Of a stretch of 64,000 bases of DNA, positions 60,181-64,000 are shown piece by piece. The translations under genes and the position numbers were made by a program. The stretch lies in the NCBI GenBank assembly GCA_934524965.1, contig CAKSYU010000003.1:1-64000 (forward strand). Direction: 5' to 3'. Positions within the stretch are counted from its first letter, which is position 1; every line of letters starts with the position of its first letter. This stretch comes from an uncultured Angelakisella sp. Lineage in GTDB: Bacteria > Bacillota > Clostridia > Oscillospirales > Ruminococcaceae. The notes under the pieces are model-generated. The model saw only the letters and a list, made by a program, of their open reading frames with translations. It did not search any database and was not told the DNA's origin.

Positions 60181-61044
60181 TTATTGAAGGGCGTCCAGTG
60201 TGGACTGCTTACCGCCGTAGAGACCGAGAGGCTCCACATGAACGGAGAGAACAGATACAATATGGGTGCCGTTTTGGGCGTTGAAGTCATCGAGATAGGG
60301 GGTGTGCTGGAAGTAGTTTGCAAGAACGGTGCCGTCCTCTACCACATTATTGGGAACAACATAGTCGCTGTATTCCTGGATATCAAGGGTGATCTCCTTG
60401 GCAGCGAGGATATCCTTGGCTACGGCGAGGATCTCGGCATGGGGAGTGGGGGAGGCGGCAACAGAGATGGTCTGACCGGCAAGAGCGGCATAGTCAAGGT
60501 CGGCATCGTAGCCATCACCGGGGTTCTCTACGACGGAAATAACGGATCCATCATACTTTTCAGCAATGTAATCGGCGACCTGCTTGCTGGAGAGTGCGGC
60601 AATCAGCGCCTTGACCAGCGGATTTTCCTCATTGCCCTCCTTTACTGCCAAAATGTTGGCATAGGCGGAGGAGGAGCCTTCCAGCGCCAAAGCGTCCTTG
60701 GTGGGGTTGAGACCGGCGGAGATGGCGTAGTTGGAGTTGATAACAGCGTAGTCAACGTCCTGCAGGACATTGGGAAGCTGGGCAGCCTCTACCTCGCTGA
60801 ATTCGATGTTCTTGGGGTTTTCGGCGATATCCAGAACGGTAGCGGTAATGCCTGCGCCGTCCTTCAGCTTGATGTAGCCCTTATCCTGCAGCAGCAGCAG
60901 CGCGCGGGCTTCGTTGGTGGTATCATTCGGGATCGCGATCTTGATCTTGGTTTCGGTGGTGGCGTTATTGCCGCAGGCTGCGAGAGGCAGCAGCAGGCAG
61001 ACGATGAGCAGAGCAGCGAGTACGGATTTAAGAGTCTTTTTCAT
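60181..61044 (-). CDS. metQ: Methionine-binding lipoprotein MetQ
   Basis: A 287-residue NlpA/MetQ-family lipoprotein. The signal peptide ends in the lipobox LAAC with the lipid-modified Cys24. The body contains IPNDTTNEARALLLLQDKGYIKL and YAVINSNYAISAGLNPTKDALALE, typical of methionine-binding proteins. First structural gene of the operon; GAAAGGACATTCCC precedes the ATG. It lies behind the Met-rich leader and terminator. Confidence 0.95.
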   Translation of the reverse strand: MKKTLKSVLAALLIVCLLLPLAACGNNATTETKIKIAIPNDTTNEARALLLLQDKGYIKLKDGAGITATVLDIAENPKNIEFSEVEAAQLPNVLQDVDYAVINSNYAISAGLNPTKDALALEGSSSAYANILAVKEGNEENPLVKALIAALSSKQVADYIAEKYDGSVISVVENPGDGYDADLDYAALAGQTISVAASPTPHAEILAVAKDILAAKEITLDIQEYSDYVVPNNVVEDGTVLANYFQHTPYLDDFNAQNGTHIVSVLSVHVEPLGLYGGKQSTLDALQ

Positions 61045-61110
61045 GGGAATGTCCTTTCTTTTTATCTTACAAGATTGTTGTGGGTGAACGGTGCGGGGCG
61101 GGGGATAAGG

Positions 61111-61167
61111 TCACATTCGTCCCAGCAGGTGGTTCGCCCGTACCAGATCTTCGTAATACAGGTTCAT
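61111..61167 (-). CDS. 18-residue ORF between the attenuator and metQ
   Basis: ATG at 61167 follows GAAAGGAACC; the peptide is MNLYYEDLVRANHLLGRM, ending with a Met codon before TGA. It starts about 40 bases after the terminator, so it is translated only from read-through transcripts. It could tune metQ translation, or be chance. Confidence 0.45.
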   Translation of the reverse strand: MNLYYEDLVRANHLLGRM

Positions 61168-61195
61168 GGCATGGTTCCTTTCGCTGATAGATTGG

Positions 61196-61238
61196 ATAAA
61201 ACAAAAACCGGCAGACTTTCCGATGAAGTCTCCCGGTT
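61196..61238 (-). terminator. Attenuator terminator of the metQNI leader
   Basis: On the minus strand AACCGGGAGACTT, seven-base loop CATCGGA, AAGTCTGCCGGTT: 13-nt arms with one mismatch, followed by TTTGTTTT. CATCGGAAA, covering loop and 3' arm, is complementary to the repeated TTTCCGATG in the upstream leader ORF. Confidence 0.9.
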
Positions 61239-61255
61239 AAAAACAAATGATGGCG

Positions 61256-61271
61256 GCGCCCAAATCGGCGC
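61256..61271 (-). promoter_or_regulatory. Small hairpin between leader ORF and terminator
   Basis: GCGCC-GATTTG-GGCGC on the minus strand, between the leader stop codon and the terminator; possibly a pause hairpin or spacer. Confidence 0.5.
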
Positions 61272-61278
61272 GATGTTT

Positions 61279-61383
61279 TTAATCTGTGATGATGGAGCTA
61301 TCGGAAAAAGTTGCATCGGAAAAAGTGCGCATACCGCACATGCGCATCATCATAGCCATCATCATAAAGCAGTTCTTTTTCAT
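61279..61383 (-). CDS. Methionine-rich leader peptide of metQNI
   Basis: A 34-codon ORF with nine Met codons; residues 7-18 read MMMAMMMRMCGM. It starts MKKNCF and ends SIITD. The ribosome site AAAGGAG lies ten bases before the ATG, and the promoter is about 50 bases upstream. After the Met codons, the sequence ACTTTTTCCGAT occurs twice (on the plus strand 61300-61311 and 61315-61326), each able to pair with the downstream terminator. Few Met codons translated, meaning low methionyl-tRNA, should leave these copies free to antiterminate. Confidence 0.85.
   Translation of the reverse strand: MKKNCFMMMAMMMRMCGMRTFSDATFSDSSIITD
61300..61326 (-). repeat. Doubled antiterminator segment inside the leader ORF
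   Basis: ACTTTTTCCGAT occurs twice in 27 bases on the minus strand; the first is followed by G, so TTTCCGATG (complement of 61314-61322) matches the terminator's CATCGGAAA perfectly. Confidence 0.75.
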
Positions 61384-61440
61384 TGCAGCTTTCTCCTTTC
61401 CTCCGTAGTCACAGCGTTGGTATCGCTTTAATGCACTAAT

Positions 61441-61468
61441 ATTATCACCGGAAAGGGGGAAGTGTCAA
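61441..61468 (-). promoter_or_regulatory. Promoter of the metQNI leader
   Basis: Minus strand TTGACA (complement of 61463-61468), 16 bp, GATAAT (complement of 61441-61446). Confidence 0.7.
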
Positions 61469-61608
61469 TAGTTTTTATGCAACAATCGGCACAAAAGTAC
61501 GGATAAAAATTAGAGAAATTGCCGAAGCTGGGAGGAGACAGGGGGACGGAACAAATGGAGAACAAGTTTTTGAAAGCGTAATTGACCCATGCGCCGCATG
61601 CGGTGATA

Positions 61609-61636
61609 TTGCTTTTTTTGACCAGTATGATATAAT
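61609..61636 (+). promoter_or_regulatory. Promoter of the second LysR gene
   Basis: TTGCTT (61609-61614), 16 bp, TATAAT (61631-61636). Confidence 0.6.
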
Positions 61637-61681
61637 TTTTATACATCTTTAAGTTACGATCAGGAGCCGAAGAAACCGTAT

Positions 61682-62581
61682 ATGGATATCAACGATCTGA
61701 AACTGTTTGCCCGCGCCGCCGAGTTGGGGAATATTACCCATGCCGCGGCGGAGACGGGCTATACGCAATCGGCTGCCAGCCATGCCCTGCGGCGGCTGGA
61801 GAGGGAGCTGGGAACGCAGCTGCTCCAGCGGCTGCATATGGGCGTTTGCCTGACGGAAAGCGGCAGGGAATTGCTGCCCTATGTTTCGGCAATGCTGACC
61901 GCGCAGGAGCAGCTTTTGCAAAAGGCGGCGGAGCTCGGCGGAAGTATATCCGGTGTGGTATCGGTGGGGTGTATCAGCAGTGTTGCGATCCGCTGGCTTC
62001 CGGAGCTGATAGAACGCATGGCGGAGTGCTGCCCCTCTGTGCAGATCCGTTTTCAGGACGGCGACTATGAGGCGGTGGAGGAATGGATCCTGAAAAAGAA
62101 GGTGGAGGTGGGATTCCTTTCCGCCTCCACCGGTCAGCCGTTTCGATTGACCCCGCTGGTGGAGGACGATATGCTGCTGGTACTGCCCCATGACCACCCC
62201 CTGTGCAGGCAGGAAGAGGTTTCGCTGGCATCTTTGCGGGAGGAACGAATCATTGTACCGGCGGAGGGGCTGGACTACGATGTGGGAAACATTCTTCGCT
62301 GCGCAGGCTGTGCCGTAACCGAAAGAGCCAGTGTCAACAGTGACTATTCTGCCCTGACACTGGTGGGGCAGGAGCGTGGTGTAACGATTTTACCCCGAAT
62401 GCTGCTGGGGGACTATGACGACCAGAGGATCCGGCTGCGCTATCTGGAGGGGCGCCCCACCCGCACGATTTGCCTGGCAACGCTGCCGCAGCAAAGGCTG
62501 AGCCCTGCAGCGGAGCTGTTCTGCCGGTACATTACCGATATGTTCCACGCGCAAACGGATACGGCTCCGGAGCGCATATAA
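61682..62581 (+). CDS. LysR-type regulator, divergent from metQNI
   Basis: A 299-residue LysR-family protein: N-terminal winged helix (NITHAAAETGYTQSAASHALRRLERELGTQLLQR) and a sensor domain from about 90. It is homologous to the LysR at 40147. It faces away from metQNI; some LysR proteins control methionine genes, but a link is only inferred from position. The ATG follows AGGAGCCGAAG. Confidence 0.9.
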   Translation: MDINDLKLFARAAELGNITHAAAETGYTQSAASHALRRLERELGTQLLQRLHMGVCLTESGRELLPYVSAMLTAQEQLLQKAAELGGSISGVVSVGCISSVAIRWLPELIERMAECCPSVQIRFQDGDYEAVEEWILKKKVEVGFLSASTGQPFRLTPLVEDDMLLVLPHDHPLCRQEEVSLASLREERIIVPAEGLDYDVGNILRCAGCAVTERASVNSDYSALTLVGQERGVTILPRMLLGDYDDQRIRLRYLEGRPTRTICLATLPQQRLSPAAELFCRYITDMFHAQTDTAPERI

Positions 62582-62582
62582 G

Positions 62583-62617
62583 GAAAAACGCAGGCTGATG
62601 CCCGCGTTTTCTTTTTT
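62583..62617 (+). terminator. Intrinsic terminator after the second LysR gene
   Basis: AAAACGC and GGGC-type inner stem against GCGTTTT, followed by CTTTTTT. Confidence 0.75.
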
Positions 62618-62621
62618 GCAT

Positions 62622-62644
62622 GGGCATGAATCATATTCATGCCC
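62622..62644. promoter_or_regulatory. Perfect 23-bp palindrome upstream of the YitT gene
   Basis: GGGCATGAAT-CAT-ATTCATGCCC, ten-base-pair arms with a three-base centre, about 100 bp upstream of the start; candidate operator. Confidence 0.55.
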
Positions 62645-62744
62645 GGCAGGAAAAATGTCAATTTTACAAGCCGACAAATGACTGATAGAATGTCCTCTGG
62701 ATAACGGGACTGCATCGACAGTTTTTTCGGGAGGCAGAGAACAC

Positions 62745-63608
62745 ATGGAAACATTTCACCACACACTGATGCGCTATGTGCAGATCACACTGGGCTGCGG
62801 GCTGTATGCGCTGGGCTTTTGCTGGTTTTATGCACCCAACCAGCTATGCATGGGCGGGTTTACGGGTCTGGCACAGGTCACCAGCCTGCTGGTGACCCAA
62901 GTCCCGATCGGTATTCAGGTGCTGGTGATGAACCTGCCGCTGTTCTTTATCATGTGGAAAAAGATAGGGAACGACTGGCTTGTTGCTTCGATGTACGCTA
63001 TGCTGGTCAGCTCGCTGTTTATCGACCTGCTGGATCGGTTGGTGGTATTTCAGCCGATCGAACCCGTGTTGGCATGTGTATACGGCGCGGTGCTGGTGGG
63101 CACCGGCTGCGGCTTGATGCTGCGGCAAAGCGCCACGGTGGGCGGGACGAATCTGGCGGCGCGGCTGCTGCGGCTGCGGCTGGAGCAGGTCTCTATTGGG
63201 ACGCTGTGCAGCCTGTTAGACGGTCTGATCGTGGTGCTGCATGTTATCGCTTTCCGCAACATGAGCCATTGCCTGTACGCGGTGGCTTCGCTGTACCTTA
63301 TCTCGCTTATCATGGATCGGGTCGTATATGGCGGCAGACAGTCCAAGGTGGCGTGTATTATCTCCGACCGGCATGAGGAATTGACCGATGTGCTGCTGGA
63401 GATGCACCGCGGCATCACCCTGCTGGACGGTGAGGGCGGTTTCACTCACCAGACCCGCAAGGTGATCCTGTGCGCGTTTGCCAAGAATCAGATCATTGAA
63501 CTGAAAAAGCGGGTGCAGCAGGTGGACCCGGACGCCTTCATTATTGTGTATGATGTGAACGAGGTACTGGGCAAGGGATTTGGCGCCTATCAGCCCGGCA
63601 GTGTGTAA
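62745..63608 (+). CDS. YitT-family membrane protein
   Basis: A 287-residue YitT-family protein with five or six helices (about 10-200) and a C-terminal cytoplasmic DUF2179 domain (about 200-280; GGFTHQTRKVILCAFAKNQIIELKKRVQQVDPDAFIIVYDVNEVLGKGF). Function is unknown; relatives are linked to export or stress. GGAGGCAG precedes the ATG. The tandem repeat array follows directly. Confidence 0.9.
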   Translation: METFHHTLMRYVQITLGCGLYALGFCWFYAPNQLCMGGFTGLAQVTSLLVTQVPIGIQVLVMNLPLFFIMWKKIGNDWLVASMYAMLVSSLFIDLLDRLVVFQPIEPVLACVYGAVLVGTGCGLMLRQSATVGGTNLAARLLRLRLEQVSIGTLCSLLDGLIVVLHVIAFRNMSHCLYAVASLYLISLIMDRVVYGGRQSKVACIISDRHEELTDVLLEMHRGITLLDGEGGFTHQTRKVILCAFAKNQIIELKKRVQQVDPDAFIIVYDVNEVLGKGFGAYQPGSV

Positions 63609-63621
63609 CAGGTGACGGTGA

Positions 63622-64000
63622 CGCAGGGCTGCCCGTTTGCGGAATTGATGTGTTCCCCTTTGCTCCAAAAAAAGAGACGCCCACGGGTGGAGAGCAGAAA
63701 CCGGCGGCAACGGAGGGAAAGATAGTGTGAAAGAAAACCATCAGGGTTGTCTTTCGCGTTTGATTAGAGCAGGGGGTATCCGTTTGCGGAAACGATGTGT
63801 TCCCCTCTGTTCCAAAAAAAGAGATGCCCACGGGAGGAGAGCAGAAACCGGCGGCGACGGAGGGAAAGATAGTGTGAAAGAAAACCGTCAGGGTTGTCTT
63901 TCGCGTTTAATCAGGGCAGGGGGTGTCCGTTTGCGGAAATAATGAGTTCCCCTCTGCTCCAAAAAAGAGCCGCCCACGGGAGGAGAGCAGAAACCGGCGG
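63622..64000. repeat. 147-bp tandem repeat array, cut by the window edge
   Basis: At least 2.6 copies of a 147-bp unit; GTTTGCGGAA recurs at 63635, 63782 and 63929. Copies share TGTTCCCCT, GCCCACGGG, GAGAGCAGAAACCGGCGG, GAAAGATAGTGTGAAAGAAAACC and CAGGGTTGTCTTTCGCGTTT. Because 147 is 49 codons, long reading frames appear on both strands (for example 63727-63942), but they have no ribosome site and show no protein-like conservation. The array continues beyond base 64000. Confidence 0.85.

Noticed and set aside
61045-61470. S-box (SAM-I) riboswitch or methionine T-box upstream of metQ
   Set aside because: Neither the S-box core (GGTGGAGGGA...GAAACC) nor the T-box sequence (GGGTGGAACCGCG) is present; only the leader ORF and terminator are seen.
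63727-63942. 71-codon ORF in the 147-bp repeats
   Set aside because: Open only because the period is a multiple of three; no ribosome site, also open on the other strand, and ends in a repeat unit.
1-64000. CRISPR arrays, transposases, integrases, tRNA and rRNA genes
   Set aside because: No array of short direct repeats with unique spacers, no recognisable recombinase, and no cloverleaf or rRNA motif was found by reading the intergenic regions.

Overview
The window looks like a chromosomal segment of a GC-rich, gut-type Clostridia bacterium, probably Oscillospiraceae/Ruminococcaceae-like. This is inferred from the gene families (SpoVB-like flippase, YlmH, YmfF/YmfH-type M16 pair, DUF1846, NSS transporter, YitT), low-GC promoters set between high-GC genes, strong AGGAGG ribosome sites and factor-independent terminators. 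I see no rRNA, tRNA, CRISPR array, transposase, phage or plasmid genes. The only stable RNA recognised is RNase P RNA (minus strand, about 6741-7090).

Layout. 0.1-5.5 kb: maturation island for a selenium-dependent molybdenum hydroxylase (mocA-like, modE-like, yqeC, yqeB, selD, a cysteine desulfurase and a DUF3343 Se/S-carrier-like protein); the hydroxylase is not in the window. 5.7-13 kb: AEC transporter, rnpB, GH2 glycosidase, glpK, an XRE regulator, deoB and lepB. 13.4-30.5 kb: a mostly co-directional housekeeping run (murJ, mnmA, tldD/tldE, a PflX-like radical SAM protein, an M16 peptidase pair, DMT transporter, DUF1846, NSS transporter, ylmH, YkvI-like, SpoVB-like). 30.6-34.7 kb: potABCD behind a strong promoter and a structured leader. 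34.9-42.5 kb: two NPxTG-anchored surface proteins flanking a minus-strand operon (Gate-domain membrane protein, M24 peptidase, two more membrane proteins) with a divergent LysR regulator. 42.7-49.5 kb: rmuC, an orphan BceR-like response regulator, a short leader peptide plus terminator, then a heterodimeric ABC exporter and a flavodoxin. 49.7-58.3 kb: RlmI-like methyltransferase, a COG0523 metallochaperone with a huge His/Asp/Cys repeat and its partner, TIM-barrel protein, EEP phosphatase/nuclease, galactokinase, MATE exporter. 58.4-61.5 kb: metQNI (minus). 61.6-64 kb: LysR regulator, YitT protein and a 147-bp tandem repeat that runs off the right edge.

The most striking feature is the metQNI leader (about 61045-61470, minus). 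A promoter leads into a 34-codon ORF with nine Met codons. An intrinsic terminator follows whose loop and 3' arm are exactly complementary to a doubled 9-12 nt sequence lying just after the Met codons. This is the geometry of a classical ribosome-mediated amino-acid attenuator, but for methionine and in a Firmicute, where S-box riboswitches or T-boxes would be expected; neither is visible here. A similar leader-ORF/terminator arrangement, resembling B. subtilis bmrB-bmrCD, precedes the heterodimeric ABC exporter. Two families of GC-rich imperfect palindromes are scattered between genes; in one, the central stem differs between copies while staying base-paired.
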